DNA of 64,000 bases from JBCBGF01 sp039193455 (GTDB lineage: Bacteria; Pseudomonadota; Alphaproteobacteria; Rhodobacterales; Rhodobacteraceae): contig JBCCWO010000003.1 of NCBI GenBank assembly GCA_039193455.1, positions 124,001 through 188,000 of the forward strand, given 5' to 3'. Shown piece by piece: positions 50,874-60,228 of the stretch; position 1 is the stretch's first letter, and each line of letters opens with the position of its first letter. The position numbers and the translations under genes are program-made. The notes under the pieces are model-generated. The model worked only from the letters and a program-made list of their open reading frames with translations. It made no database searches and was not told the DNA's origin.

Positions 50874-53426
50874 ATGCGCGACGCTGCCCCGCAAGCTGTC
50901 TATCTCGCCGACTATACCCCGCCCGCCTATCTGGTGGAGTCAGTGCATCTGACCTTTCGCCTTGCGCCCGAGAAGACGCGGGTGCTGAGCCGGATCGCGT
51001 TTCGGCCGAACCCCGAGGCGGAGACCACGGCGTTCGAGCTGCACGGCGAGAACCTGACGCTGCTTAGCGCCAAGATCGATGGCAGCGCGATCACCCCGGT
51101 GATCGAAGACGGGATGCTGACGGCGGAGGTTCCGGACGCGCCGTTCACATTTGAGGCGGAGGTCGAGATTGATCCCGCGTCGAACACGGCGCTTGAGGGG
51201 CTTTACATGTCGAACGGCATGTACTGCACCCAGTGCGAGGCAGAGGGCTTTCGCAAGATCACCTTCTATCCTGACCGCCCCGATGTGATGGCGCCCTTCA
51301 CCGTGCGGATCGAGGGCGATCTGCCTGTGCTTTTGTCGAACGGGAACCCGACCGCCCAAGGCGATGGCTGGGCGGAGTGGCACGATCCCTGGCCGAAGCC
51401 CGCCTATCTCTTTGCGCTGGTCGCAGGCGAGCTGGTGGCGCATTCGGACAGCTTTACCACGGTGTCAGGCCGCGCTGTGGAACTTAACGTCTGGGTCCGG
51501 CCCGGGGATGAGGGGAAATGCGCCTATGCGATGGATGCGCTGAAGCGGTCCATGCGCTGGGATGAAGAGGTCTATGGCCGCGAGTACGATCTCAACGTCT
51601 TCAACATCGTCGCCGTGGACGATTTCAACATGGGCGCGATGGAGAACAAGGGGTTGAACATCTTCAACTCCAAATACGTGCTCGCCTCGCCCGAGACCGC
51701 GACGGACCGGGACTATGAGTTCATCGAGTCGATTGTCGCGCATGAGTATTTTCATAACTGGACCGGCAACCGCATCACCTGCCGCGACTGGTTCCAGCTG
51801 TGCCTGAAAGAGGGGCTGACCGTGTTCCGGGATCAGCAGTTCTCGGGCGATCAGCGATCTCATGCGGTCAAGCGGATCGACGATGTGCTGGGCCTGCGCG
51901 GGCGGCAGTTTCGCGAGGATACCGGGCCCTTGGCCCATCCAGTGCGGCCCGCGAGCTTTGTCGAGATCAACAACTTTTATACCGCAACGGTCTATGAAAA
52001 GGGCGCCGAGGTGATCGGCATGCTCAAGACGCTGGTCGGCGATGACGGGTATGCCAAAGCGCTCGATCTCTATTTTGATCGGCATGATGGCGACGCGGCG
52101 ACCATCGAGGATTGGCTGACCGTGTTTGAAGACGCCACGGGCCGCGATCTGTCGCAATTTGCGCGGTGGTACAGCCAGGCCGGGACACCGCGGCTGTCGG
52201 TTGCCGAAGACTTTGACGCGGGCACCTATACCCTGACCTTCCGCCAAGAGACCGCCCCCACGCCCGGCCAGCCCGAGAAGCTGCCGCAGGTGCTGCCCAT
52301 TGCCGTCGGGCTCTTGAACCCCAACGGGGATGAGGTGGTGCCGAGCACGGTGCTGGAGATGACCGAGGCGACCCAGTCCTTCACCTTCGAGGGGCTCGCC
52401 GCCAAACCCATCCCGTCGATCCTGCGCAGCTTTTCGGCCCCGGTGATCCTGGACCGCAAGAGCACGGCCGAGGAACGGGCGTTCCTTTTGGCCCATGACA
52501 CCGACCCGTTCAACAAATGGGAGGCCGGGCGGCAGCTCGCCAAGGACGTGTTGGTAGCCATGGTCCGGGATGGCGCGGCCCCCGGCCCGGCCTATTTGAA
52601 CGCGTTGGAGATGGTTGCGCGCGACGACACGCTCGACCCCGCCTTCCGGGCCCTGGCGCTGCAGTTGCCGTCCGAAGAGGACATGGCGCAGACGCTTTAC
52701 GATGCGGGCGCCACGCCCGATCCCACGGCGATCCACGAGGCGCGCGAAAAGGTGGCCGATGCGCTGGCCCAGCATCTGAGCGGTGTTTTGCCCGAGATCT
52801 ACGAGGCGATGAACCTGCCCGGCCCCTACACGCCCGATCCCAAGGCCGCCGGGTGCCGCGCGCTGCGGGCCACGGCGCTGGGCCTTTTGACCCGGCTCGA
52901 CAACGGCAAGCGGGCCGAGGCGCAGTTTCGCGATGCCGATAACATGACCGAAGAATTGGGCGCGTTGGCATGCCTTCTCTCCGCCGGCAAAGGGGCCGAG
53001 GCGGTGGCGAGCTTCTATCGCCGCTGGTCCAAGGACCGGTTGGTGATGGACAAGTGGTTCTCGCTGCAGGTCGCCCGCGCACGCCCCGACGCAGCCGCCG
53101 AGACGGCGCAGCGGCTGACCGATCACCCCGATTTCGACTGGAAGAACCCCAATCGCTTCCGCTCGGTCCTCGGCGCGCTTGCGATGAACACCGCGGGCTT
53201 CCACCACCCCAGCGGGGCAGCCTATGCGCTGGTGGCCGATTGGCTGATCAAGCTTGACCCGGTGAACCCGCAGACCACCGCGCGGATGACCACGATGTTT
53301 GAGACATGGCGGCGCTATGACGGCGACCGGCAGGGGATGATCCGCGACGCTCTGGGCCGGATCGCCGCGACCGAGGGGCTGAGCCGCGACACGACAGAGA
53401 TGGTGGGCCGCATTCTTGGCGACTGA
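50874..53426 (+). CDS. pepN: Aminopeptidase N
   Basis: An 850-residue M1-family zinc aminopeptidase that removes N-terminal residues from peptides in the cytoplasm. The exopeptidase motif GAMENKG is near residue 253. Zinc ligands are H290 and H294 (HEYFHNWTGNR) and E313 (LCLKEGLTVFRD). The start at 50874 gives the E. coli-like length and N terminus; an open frame upstream to 50640 overlaps the divergent ATP-grasp gene and is rejected. It may finish the breakdown of peptides imported by transporters such as the one at 9543-13961. Confidence 0.96.
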   Translation: MRDAAPQAVYLADYTPPAYLVESVHLTFRLAPEKTRVLSRIAFRPNPEAETTAFELHGENLTLLSAKIDGSAITPVIEDGMLTAEVPDAPFTFEAEVEIDPASNTALEGLYMSNGMYCTQCEAEGFRKITFYPDRPDVMAPFTVRIEGDLPVLLSNGNPTAQGDGWAEWHDPWPKPAYLFALVAGELVAHSDSFTTVSGRAVELNVWVRPGDEGKCAYAMDALKRSMRWDEEVYGREYDLNVFNIVAVDDFNMGAMENKGLNIFNSKYVLASPETATDRDYEFIESIVAHEYFHNWTGNRITCRDWFQLCLKEGLTVFRDQQFSGDQRSHAVKRIDDVLGLRGRQFREDTGPLAHPVRPASFVEINNFYTATVYEKGAEVIGMLKTLVGDDGYAKALDLYFDRHDGDAATIEDWLTVFEDATGRDLSQFARWYSQAGTPRLSVAEDFDAGTYTLTFRQETAPTPGQPEKLPQVLPIAVGLLNPNGDEVVPSTVLEMTEATQSFTFEGLAAKPIPSILRSFSAPVILDRKSTAEERAFLLAHDTDPFNKWEAGRQLAKDVLVAMVRDGAAPGPAYLNALEMVARDDTLDPAFRALALQLPSEEDMAQTLYDAGATPDPTAIHEAREKVADALAQHLSGVLPEIYEAMNLPGPYTPDPKAAGCRALRATALGLLTRLDNGKRAEAQFRDADNMTEELGALACLLSAGKGAEAVASFYRRWSKDRLVMDKWFSLQVARARPDAAAETAQRLTDHPDFDWKNPNRFRSVLGALAMNTAGFHHPSGAAYALVADWLIKLDPVNPQTTARMTTMFETWRRYDGDRQGMIRDALGRIAATEGLSRDTTEMVGRILGD

Positions 53427-53847
53427 CCGGCTGGAGTTTGCGCGCCCGTCCCGGCGTCCGGTGGCGCTGGCGATGGTGGGCGGGGCACTGGCGATCCTGT
53501 TGGTCCTGATCTTTGCAGTGAATGCCCATCCGCTGATCGTCACGGTCTTTGCGCTGCTGATCGCGCCCGCGATCTGGGATGTCTGGCGCGGCGCAGAGGC
53601 GACGCTGCGGGTGGATGACGACGGGATTCACTGGACAACCGGGGCGCGGCAGGCCGAAGCGCCGTGGGAGGCGATTGACGAGGTGGTGCTCGCCACGACG
53701 CTCGATTTCTCGCAACGCGCGTCGCTCCGGCTCAGCGATGGCGGGCGCATGCGTATCCCGCCCGAGTGCCTGCCGGGCGGGCGCGTGCTTGATCAGGTGC
53801 TGGAGGCGCGCGGCATCCGCCATCGCCGGTCGCTGTTTTCTTTCTAG
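53416..53847 (+). CDS. Small membrane protein with a PH-like tail, unknown function
   Basis: A 143-residue protein: two adjacent hydrophobic segments at about residues 17-36 and 38-56 (LAMVGGALAILLVLIF, PLIVTVFALLIAPAI), then a beta-rich C-terminal part (ATLRVDDDGIHWTTG and APWEAIDEVVLATT) that resembles bacterial PH-like membrane proteins. The start is TTG at 53416, overlapping the pepN stop; an internal ATG at 53473 would cut into the first segment. It is probably translated with pepN. The function is unknown. Confidence 0.65.
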   Translation: MATDRLEFARPSRRPVALAMVGGALAILLVLIFAVNAHPLIVTVFALLIAPAIWDVWRGAEATLRVDDDGIHWTTGARQAEAPWEAIDEVVLATTLDFSQRASLRLSDGGRMRIPPECLPGGRVLDQVLEARGIRHRRSLFSF

Positions 53848-53848
53848 A

Positions 53849-54052
53849 TCATAGACTTAGCGAGTGGGACAGCTTGTGACCGCGCCAGGCCTGCCAGGCC
53901 GCGCCACCAGCGATCCCTGTGCGCAAGGCCCCTTGGGGGCCCACCACCTGCCCTTGCGTCAGCGCCGGTTTGCTTGACGCAACGTGCCAATCGGCAAAGC
54001 CTTGCGCTGCCGCGGGCCCTGCATAGATGCCGCTCAGGGAGGCCCGGTTCGC
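53849..54052 (-). pseudogene. Possible gene remnant, unassigned
   Basis: On the minus strand a 67-codon frame with protein-like composition (for example GPQGALRTGIAGGAAWQAWR and SGIYAGPAAAQGFADWHV) ends at TGA 53849-53851. Upstream in frame is a TAA, with no start codon between them, so no intact gene can be assigned. It could be the 3' remnant of a deleted gene or chance in GC-rich DNA. Confidence 0.3.
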
Positions 54053-54100
54053 ATGTTACCGTGTCACATATCTGTTGCGACAGCCGGATAGGCCGCGCTT

Positions 54101-54970
54101 ATGCAAGATCGTCTTGATCCGCTGATAGCTGAACGTGCGCCGTGGTTGTTCGGTCGAACCCCATGGGCCGGGCCATCGCGCGCGGCGTTGACGCGCCTTC
54201 TGGGCTATGATCGCACCGTGGCGCTGGCCGAATACCTGCGCGACCGCCCCGCAGACGAGATCATGGCGACGATGGGCGCCCTGCTCGCCCGGGACGTCAC
54301 CGTGCGCGGTCTGGGCCATGTCCCGCGCCACGGGCCCGCGCTGGTGGTGGCCAACCATCCCACCGGCATCGCCGACGGGATCATCCTGAGCCACGTGCTG
54401 GGCCAGTTGCGCGATGATGCGTTCTTCTACGCCAATTCCGATATCCTGCGCGTTCTGCCGCAGATGGCCGATGTGATTGCCCCGGTGGAATGGCGGATTG
54501 AAAAGCGCAGCCATGCCCGCACGCGCGAGACGATGGCCTATACGCGCAGCGCGCTTGAGGCCGGGCGGCTGGGCGTGATCTTCCCTTCGGGACGGCTTGC
54601 CAAGCGGCGGGGGCTGAACCTTTATGAACGGCCCTGGATGGCCTCGGCCGCGATGATCGCGCGCAAATTCGATGTGCCGGTGATCCCGGTGAACATCCGC
54701 GCGCGCAATTCGGCGTTGTTCTACCTGTTCGACCTGATCCACCCGACCCTGCGCGACATTACCTTGTTCTATGAGACGCTGAACAAGGCGCACCAACCCT
54801 TCCGGATCACCGTGGGTGAGCCGATCTCGGCCGCCGCACTGCCCGCCAAGTCGGAACACGGGATCGACATGCTGCGCCGCGCGACGCTGGCGCTGGGCGG
54901 GCGGCACGCGCCCACCGTCTCGCTCTTGTCGAGCACGCGCTGGCCCGTCTGGGCGCGGCTTTTACCGTAA
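54101..54970 (+). CDS. PlsC-like phospholipid acyltransferase
   Basis: A 289-residue acyltransferase of the 1-acylglycerol-3-phosphate acyltransferase superfamily. The catalytic HX4D is seen in VVANHPTGIADGIIL (N-H-P-T-G-I-A-D). The second motif for glycerol-phosphate binding is in VIFPSGRLAKRRGL, and the later segment VPVIPVNIRARN also fits. No strong transmembrane segments. ATG at 54101. The acyl acceptor could be lysophosphatidate or a lipid such as ornithine lipid. It stands alone between pepN and a convergent lipoprotein gene. Confidence 0.86.
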   Translation: MQDRLDPLIAERAPWLFGRTPWAGPSRAALTRLLGYDRTVALAEYLRDRPADEIMATMGALLARDVTVRGLGHVPRHGPALVVANHPTGIADGIILSHVLGQLRDDAFFYANSDILRVLPQMADVIAPVEWRIEKRSHARTRETMAYTRSALEAGRLGVIFPSGRLAKRRGLNLYERPWMASAAMIARKFDVPVIPVNIRARNSALFYLFDLIHPTLRDITLFYETLNKAHQPFRITVGEPISAAALPAKSEHGIDMLRRATLALGGRHAPTVSLLSSTRWPVWARLLP

Positions 54971-55034
54971 CTCTTTGGTCGTCAAATATCCCGGGGGGCG
55001 CCGCAGGCGCGGGGGCAGAGCCCCCTGCCCGGCC

Positions 55035-55655
55035 TCACCCCCGGCAATAGGGCTGCGCCCGGGTAAAGGCCCGCATCTCCTCACGTTTGGCCTCTTGCAC
55101 AAACGGCCCCCAATCGGCGGCAACGCCGCCCCCACCCGCGCTGATCACCCCGTCGCGGGGCACGGTGACGCCCATGATCCGGACCGCACAGCTGAGATTG
55201 GCAGGGCCGTCTTTGAGCGCCTCGGCGCTGGTGGCTGCGCAACCGTAGCCGCGCGCCGTGGCGGGTGAGATCTGCAAGAGCCCGTGCCAGCGCCCCTCTC
55301 CGCCTGAGACATCCTCGCGCCAGGTGCTTTCATGCTTGGCCAGCGACGACAGAAGGCCCACCCAGAACGCCTTGCGCTGGGTGCGGCTGGCCTCGGGGAA
55401 GGCGGGGCACCATTCTGTGGCATCGGCGGGCACCGTATCGACAAGCGGCGCGCCCGGCCCGTCAAGCGCCGTCAGGGTGGCGCGGGTCCAGGCATCGCCG
55501 GCATCCTTATGATCCCAGCGCGCGGGCGGCAGCGCGGTTTCGGCGACGAAGTTCAGCGTCTCGGGCGCAGGTGGCGCGACGGGTGCGGGTGTGGAACAGG
55601 CGGCAACGCCCAGCACAAGGGCAGCGGCGGCAGAACGCGGGAGGATGGCGGGCAC
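55035..55655 (-). CDS. Lipoprotein with lytic-transglycosylase/lysozyme-like domain
   Basis: A 206-residue lipoprotein. The N-terminal signal ends in a lipobox (LVLGVAAC), so the Cys near residue 22 would be lipidated. The domain carries a Glu in LAKHESTWREDVS and the partner segment GLLQISPATARGYGC, as in SLT/lysozyme-like muramidases. GTG at 55655 is chosen because it begins the signal peptide; the frame is open to 55820 but that part overlaps gatB. It diverges from gatB and converges with the PlsC-like gene. Peptidoglycan cleavage is inferred. Confidence 0.78.
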   Translation of the reverse strand: MPAILPRSAAAALVLGVAACSTPAPVAPPAPETLNFVAETALPPARWDHKDAGDAWTRATLTALDGPGAPLVDTVPADATEWCPAFPEASRTQRKAFWVGLLSSLAKHESTWREDVSGGEGRWHGLLQISPATARGYGCAATSAEALKDGPANLSCAVRIMGVTVPRDGVISAGGGGVAADWGPFVQEAKREEMRAFTRAQPYCRG

Positions 55656-55785
55656 GGCAAGGGATCCCCTGATCGACGCCCCCGCAGCAGTGCTGCCAAG
55701 AAAGCCGCCGCAAATCAAGCCCACACGGCCTTGTGGGCGACCAAGTGCTGCCCTAAAACCCGGGCGTCTGATGCGAGGATACGCG

Positions 55786-57297
55786 ATGCTGGACCTGACC
55801 TTTGAACCCCCGAAACCCAAAGTAATTCAAGGCGCTGCCCAGGATTGGGAGCTGGTGATCGGGCTTGAGGTTCATGCGCAAGTTTCGTCAAATGCAAAGC
55901 TTTTTTCCGGCGCATCCACGGCGTTCGGGGCCGAGCCCAATGCAAATGTGGCCTTCGTCGATGCCGCGATGCCCGGCATGTTGCCGGTGATCAATGAGTT
56001 CTGCGTGGCCCAGGCGGTGCGGACCGGGCTGGGCCTGAAGGCGGAGATCAACCTGACCTCGGCCTTTGATCGCAAGAACTATTTCTACCCCGATCTGCCG
56101 CAGGGCTATCAGATCAGCCAGCTGTATCATCCCATCGTGGGCGAAGGCGAGGTGCTGGTCGAGATGGCGCCGGGCGTGGCGCGGCTGGTGCGGATCGAGC
56201 GTATTCACCTCGAACAGGATGCGGGCAAGTCGATCCATGACATGGACCCGCATATGTCTTTCGTCGATCTCAACCGCACCGGCGTCGCCCTGATGGAGAT
56301 TGTCAGCCGCCCCGACATTCGCGGCCCCGAGGAAGCGGCGGCCTATGTCGGCAAACTGCGCCAGATCCTGCGCTATCTCGGCACCTGCGATGGCAATATG
56401 CAGAACGGCAACCTGCGCGCGGATGTGAACGTCTCGATCTGCAAGCCAGGGGATTACGAGAAATATCAGGAAACGCAGGATTTCTCGCATCTGGGCACGC
56501 GGTGCGAGATTAAGAATATGAACTCCATGCGCTTCATCCAGGCCGCGATCGAATATGAGGCCCGCCGCCAGATCAAGATCGTCGAGGGCGGCGGCACGGT
56601 GGATCAGGAAACCCGGCTGTATGATCCCGACAAGGGGGAGACGCGCAGCATGCGGTCCAAGGAAGAGGCGCATGATTATCGCTACTTCCCCTGCCCCGAC
56701 CTGCTGCCGCTCGAGATCGAGCAGGGCTGGGTCGATGACATCGCGGCCTCGCTGCCTGAACTGCCCGACGCCAAGAAGGCGCGCTTCATCGCCGATTTCG
56801 GGATCACCGACTATGATGCGAGCGTTCTGACGGCAGAGGCCGAGAATGCCGCGTTCTTTGAAGAGGTCGCCGCAGGGCGCGACGGGAAACTGGCCGCGAA
56901 CTGGGTGATCAATGAGCTGTTCGGCCGGCTGAAGAAGGAAGACCACGACATCACCGAGAGCCCGGTAAGCGCGGCGCAACTGGGCGGCATCCTCGACCTG
57001 ATCGCCAAGGGCGATATCTCGGGCAAGATCGCCAAGGATCTGTTCGAGATCGTCTATACCGACGGCGGCGACCCGGCCGAGATCGTCGAGACCCGCGGCA
57101 TGAAGCAGGTCACCGACACCGGCGCGATTGAGGCCGCGGTGGACCAGATCATCGCCGACAACCCCGCGCAGGTGGAAAAGGCCAAGGTGAACCCGAAGCT
57201 CGCGGGCTGGTTCGTGGGCCAGGTGATGAAGGCCACGGGTGGGAAGGCGAACCCCAAGGCGGTGAACGAGATTGTGGGGCAGAAGCTGGGGTTGTGA
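55786..57297 (+). CDS. gatB: Asp-tRNA(Asn)/Glu-tRNA(Gln) amidotransferase subunit B
   Basis: A 503-residue subunit of the GatCAB complex that converts Glu-tRNA(Gln) to Gln-tRNA(Gln). Features: WELVIGLEVHAQVSSNAKLF at the start, FYPDLPQGYQISQLYHP, GVALMEIVSRPDI and the helical/YqeY tail ending GGKANPKAVNEIVGQKLGL. ATG at 55786 follows AGGA; earlier in-frame starts overlap the divergent lipoprotein gene. gatA and gatC are not adjacent, as is common in this group. A stem-loop follows before the TPR gene. Confidence 0.95.
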   Translation: MLDLTFEPPKPKVIQGAAQDWELVIGLEVHAQVSSNAKLFSGASTAFGAEPNANVAFVDAAMPGMLPVINEFCVAQAVRTGLGLKAEINLTSAFDRKNYFYPDLPQGYQISQLYHPIVGEGEVLVEMAPGVARLVRIERIHLEQDAGKSIHDMDPHMSFVDLNRTGVALMEIVSRPDIRGPEEAAAYVGKLRQILRYLGTCDGNMQNGNLRADVNVSICKPGDYEKYQETQDFSHLGTRCEIKNMNSMRFIQAAIEYEARRQIKIVEGGGTVDQETRLYDPDKGETRSMRSKEEAHDYRYFPCPDLLPLEIEQGWVDDIAASLPELPDAKKARFIADFGITDYDASVLTAEAENAAFFEEVAAGRDGKLAANWVINELFGRLKKEDHDITESPVSAAQLGGILDLIAKGDISGKIAKDLFEIVYTDGGDPAEIVETRGMKQVTDTGAIEAAVDQIIADNPAQVEKAKVNPKLAGWFVGQVMKATGGKANPKAVNEIVGQKLGL

Positions 57298-57345
57298 GGG
57301 GCGGCGCCCGGAGCACACTTTAGGGTTGAATGGCCGGCGTGTTCG

Positions 57346-57369
57346 CCCCACCTTTGCGGTGAGGTGGGG
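57346..57369 (+). other. Stem-loop overlapping the ribosome site of the TPR gene
   Basis: CCCCACCT (57346-57353) pairs perfectly with AGGTGGGG (57362-57369) across an eight-base loop. The 3' arm contains most of the GGGGAG ribosome site (57366-57371) for the ATG at 57378. It may end gatB transcription, or close the TPR gene's ribosome site. Similar CCCC/GGGG stems occur elsewhere in the window. Confidence 0.4.
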
Positions 57370-57377
57370 AGCGCTTT

Positions 57378-59589
57378 ATGAGTGCCGCAAAAGACTTTGC
57401 AAAAGAGACAGGAGCGTTGTGTGTCGGCGCGACGGCGTTTGCACTTGGCGATCCAAGTGGGGGGACGCTTCTTGCGATGCCCCTTACGGCGCTTGCCGCC
57501 CTTGGACTCACGCTTCAGTCAGGATGTGCTGAAAAGGCGTCAGAAAAGGCGCAGAGGCAGATCCTCAAAGCCCTTGCCGCCAATCCCGAATTTGCTGACG
57601 CAGAGATTGAACGCGCGCGCATTATCCTGAAAGACGCGCCGGCAGTCGCTTCGCTTGACCCAAAGGCTCTTGCCAAGACTGTGCACGGGCAGGACCTGGA
57701 GAAAGCGCTGTCCGAGATGATCATTGGCACGCTCGGCATTGGAGCAGATGATGGAAACGTGCGCGACATCGTTTTGACCGCGTTGGTCGCGGGCATAGCT
57801 GTTTGTAAGGCGGATCAAGATTTTAGAGATGCACTGACTTTGGAGTTAGTGATCGAGTCAGCCCGCAAACAGGCGTACGAGATCGCGCTGGCCGAGGATA
57901 TGAACCAGACGGTCAAGCGTGTGTTGGAGCATGTTGAGACGTCGTCGCTGGAAGACCTTCGCATTTGCGCCGACTTCTTTGAGGATTCACCAGACGGCGG
58001 CGCATCCAAGTTCGACCTTATGGCTTTTCTGAAGAGCAAAGCGGAGGACATCAAGCGGCTGGTGGCGGAGCGCGAGGCGTTACCATCGACGTTGCCGCGC
58101 CTTGAGAATGTGCGCGCGGCAGTCACGGCGGCCATCGAGAACTTCAATTTGGATGAGGCCGAGGCGTTGCTGGACGGCGCGCGGGACGTCCACAAGACCG
58201 AGATGCTGCGGCCAGCATTGGAGGCAAACGCCGCGCTCGATGAGCAAAAGGCAGAGATCCTTCTCCTGCGCGGGCGGGTGAATGAGGCGTATCGCATCCT
58301 GTCGGCGACCGCGGATAGTTTTGCCGGCTTTGATGCCCTGGAACCGGCGCGGCGGCGGATTTTGACGTATTGGCCCACCCTACGAAACCACGGCCTTCGG
58401 TATGGCGGCGACGGCTTGCCACGCAGTCGAGAACTGCTCGAACCGATTTTGACGAGCGAGCTTAAGGGCCAAGACAGTCGGCTTTGGGCTGCAGGACAAA
58501 ACGCGCTTGCGGTTTCATTGCAAGAGCAAGGCACCCGCACCGCGGGCGAAGTCGGCGCATCGCTCCTGTCCCAGGCCGTCGACGCCTATCGCGCCGCGCT
58601 GCGTGTCTACACAGAGGACGCGCAGCCGGTGGACTGGGCGATGACGCAAAACAACCTCGGCAACGCGCTCCGCAACCAGGGCATCCGCACCGCGGGCGAG
58701 GACGGCGCCGCGCTCTTGGCGCAGGCCATCGACGCCTATCGCGCCGCGCTGCGCGTTCGCACCGAGAACGCGCATCCGGTGGACTGGGCGATGACGCAAA
58801 ACAACCTCGGCAACGCGCTCCGCAACCAGGGCACCCGCACCGCTGGCGAAGACGGCGCGGCGCTGCTGGCCCAGGCCGTCGACGCCTATCGCGCCGCGCT
58901 GCGCGTTTACACCGAGGACGCGCATCCGGTGGACTGGGCGACGACGCAAAACAACCTCGGCACCGCGCTCGACGACCAGGGCACCCGCACCGCTGGTGAA
59001 GACGGCGCCGCGTTGCTGGCCCAGGCCGTCGACGCCTATCGCGCCGCGCTGCGCGTTCGCACCGAGGTGGCGCAACCGGTGCAATGGGCGATGACGCAAA
59101 ACAACCTCGGCAATGCGCTCCGCGACCAAAGCACCGGCACCGGGCGAAGACGGCGCCGCACTCTTGGCCCAGTCCGTCGACGCCTATCGTGCCGCGCTGC
59201 GTGTTCGCACTGAGGACGCGCATCCGGTGCAGTGGGCGATGACGCAAAACAACCTCGGCAACGCGCTCAGCAACCAGGGCACCCGCACCGCAGGCGAAGA
59301 CGGCGCAGCGCTGCTCGCCAAGGCCGTCGACGCTTATCGTGCCGCGCTGCGCGTTCGCACCGAGGACGCGCATCCAGTGCAATGGGCGCGGACGCAGGAA
59401 AACCTCGCCCTCGCGCATGAGGCCATCGCCGACCATCCCACCACCACCGATCCGCGCCCGGCGCTCGAAACCGCCCTCTCCCATGTCGAAGCCGCGCTCA
59501 CCGTCTTCGACCCCGACCACATGAGCTACAATCACGTCAAAGCCACCGCCCTTCGTGACCACCTCCGCGCCCGCCTCGCCGCCCTCTAA
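57378..59589 (+). pseudogene. Large TPR-repeat protein, broken by a 2-base deletion
   Basis: The first frame (57378-59213) has a hydrophobic N-terminal patch (LLAMPLTALAALGLTLQSG), a helical region of about 300 residues with no recognised family, and TPR-type repeats from residue 373. Each repeat is 50 residues, with NNLGNALRNQGTRTAGEDG, then AALLAQAVDAYRAALRV and a linker ending DWAMTQ. In the fifth unit two bases are missing near 59141-59144, so the frame shifts to nonsense and ends at 59213. The correct frame resumes in phase +1 and runs to 59589 with more repeats and the tail ending HLRARLAAL. GGGGAG precedes the ATG. Base use is AT-richer in the first 1 kb. It may be a recent loss, phase variation or a sequencing error. 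Confidence 0.75.
58494..59391 (+). repeat. Tandem 150-base repeat array encoding 50-residue TPR units
   Basis: Unit boundaries, taken at the ACGCAAAAC-like start, fall at 58494, 58644, 58794, 58944, 59094 and 59242, with the end at 59391. Five units are exactly 150 bases and the fifth is 148. Neighbouring units are nearly identical in DNA, so slippage or unequal crossover between them is likely. The 148-base unit carries the 2-base deletion. Confidence 0.9.
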
Positions 59590-59596
59590 CCCGCCC

Positions 59597-59621
59597 CGTT
59601 GTTCCCAATTCCGCAACAACG
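59597..59621 (+). terminator. Hairpin after the TPR gene
   Basis: CGTTGTT (59597-59603) pairs with AACAACG (59615-59621) around an 11-base loop, eight bases after the TPR gene stop. There is no T-run. It is a weak terminator candidate. Confidence 0.35.
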
Positions 59622-59764
59622 CTGCCCCCGCACCCCCCTGATTTTACCAAACCCAACCTAATCGGCCCCAATCCAGCCCGGATTTGCGCCTTTTCTTGCC
59701 TGAATCGGACATCGCGCTCTATCTCAGCCCGGGTAGTGAGTAAGTGTGGTGGGAGTAACGAGTG

Positions 59765-60223
59765 ATGCCCAAGTACGAGTACAAGGTCGTGCCCGCGCCG
59801 AAGGAGTGTTTGTCCCGGCGCAATATCGGGGATGCCGACGATCCGATCGTGGCAACCATCGAGACGGTGATGAACGACCTCGGCGTGGCCGGGTGGGAAT
59901 ATGTGCGCAGCGATACCGTATCGATGCGCCCCGCCGGGATTTTGGGGCGGGGGCGTGCGGTGTCGCAGGACATCTTCGTCTTCCGCCGGTCGCGGGAGCC
60001 TCTGGGGGCTGGGCTGCCGACGATCGAAGAAGATATCGCCAAAACCAAGCGGCGCAAGTCGACGCGGCCCGAGCTGATCGCGCTGGCCAAGGAAGGGCGC
60101 CGCAAGGTGATCCCGATCCTCGACGACATGCCAGACGCGCCGAAACCGGCGCCCAAGCGGCCGTCGACCCTGGCGGATGAGGCGATCGTGACGCCGTCGC
60201 CCAAGGCAACGGCGGCGGAATAG
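59765..60223 (+). CDS. DUF4177 domain protein
   Basis: A 152-residue protein. The N-terminal half is DUF4177-like: KYEYKVVPAPKECLSRRNIG, then VMNDLGVAGWEYVRSDTVSM, the latter the family's GWE pattern in which a tryptophan follows a turn. The C-terminal half is basic and low in structure (KRRKSTRPELIALAKEGRRK), with a Pro/Ala-rich end. ATG at 59765 is chosen over the GTG three bases upstream. The function of the family is unknown. It converges with bolA with four bases between. Confidence 0.78.
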   Translation: MPKYEYKVVPAPKECLSRRNIGDADDPIVATIETVMNDLGVAGWEYVRSDTVSMRPAGILGRGRAVSQDIFVFRRSREPLGAGLPTIEEDIAKTKRRKSTRPELIALAKEGRRKVIPILDDMPDAPKPAPKRPSTLADEAIVTPSPKATAAE

Positions 60224-60228
60224 CCGCC
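60214..60228. terminator. Short GC hairpin between DUF4177 and bolA
   Basis: GGCGG (60214-60218) and CCGCC (60224-60228) pair around a five-base loop spanning the two convergent stops. It is short and without T-runs, so it is a weak shared terminator at best. Confidence 0.3.

Noticed and set aside
51465..53543. Long minus-strand open frame opposite pepN
   Set aside because: Antisense to aminopeptidase N, no motifs.
58494..59391. CRISPR array or satellite repeat
   Set aside because: The 150-base repeats are coding, in frame as TPR units, without short spacers.
59113..59589. Separate small gene made of TPR repeats
   Set aside because: It continues the repeat and ends of the broken TPR gene in the shifted frame; the 148-base unit explains it, so it was merged with the parent gene.
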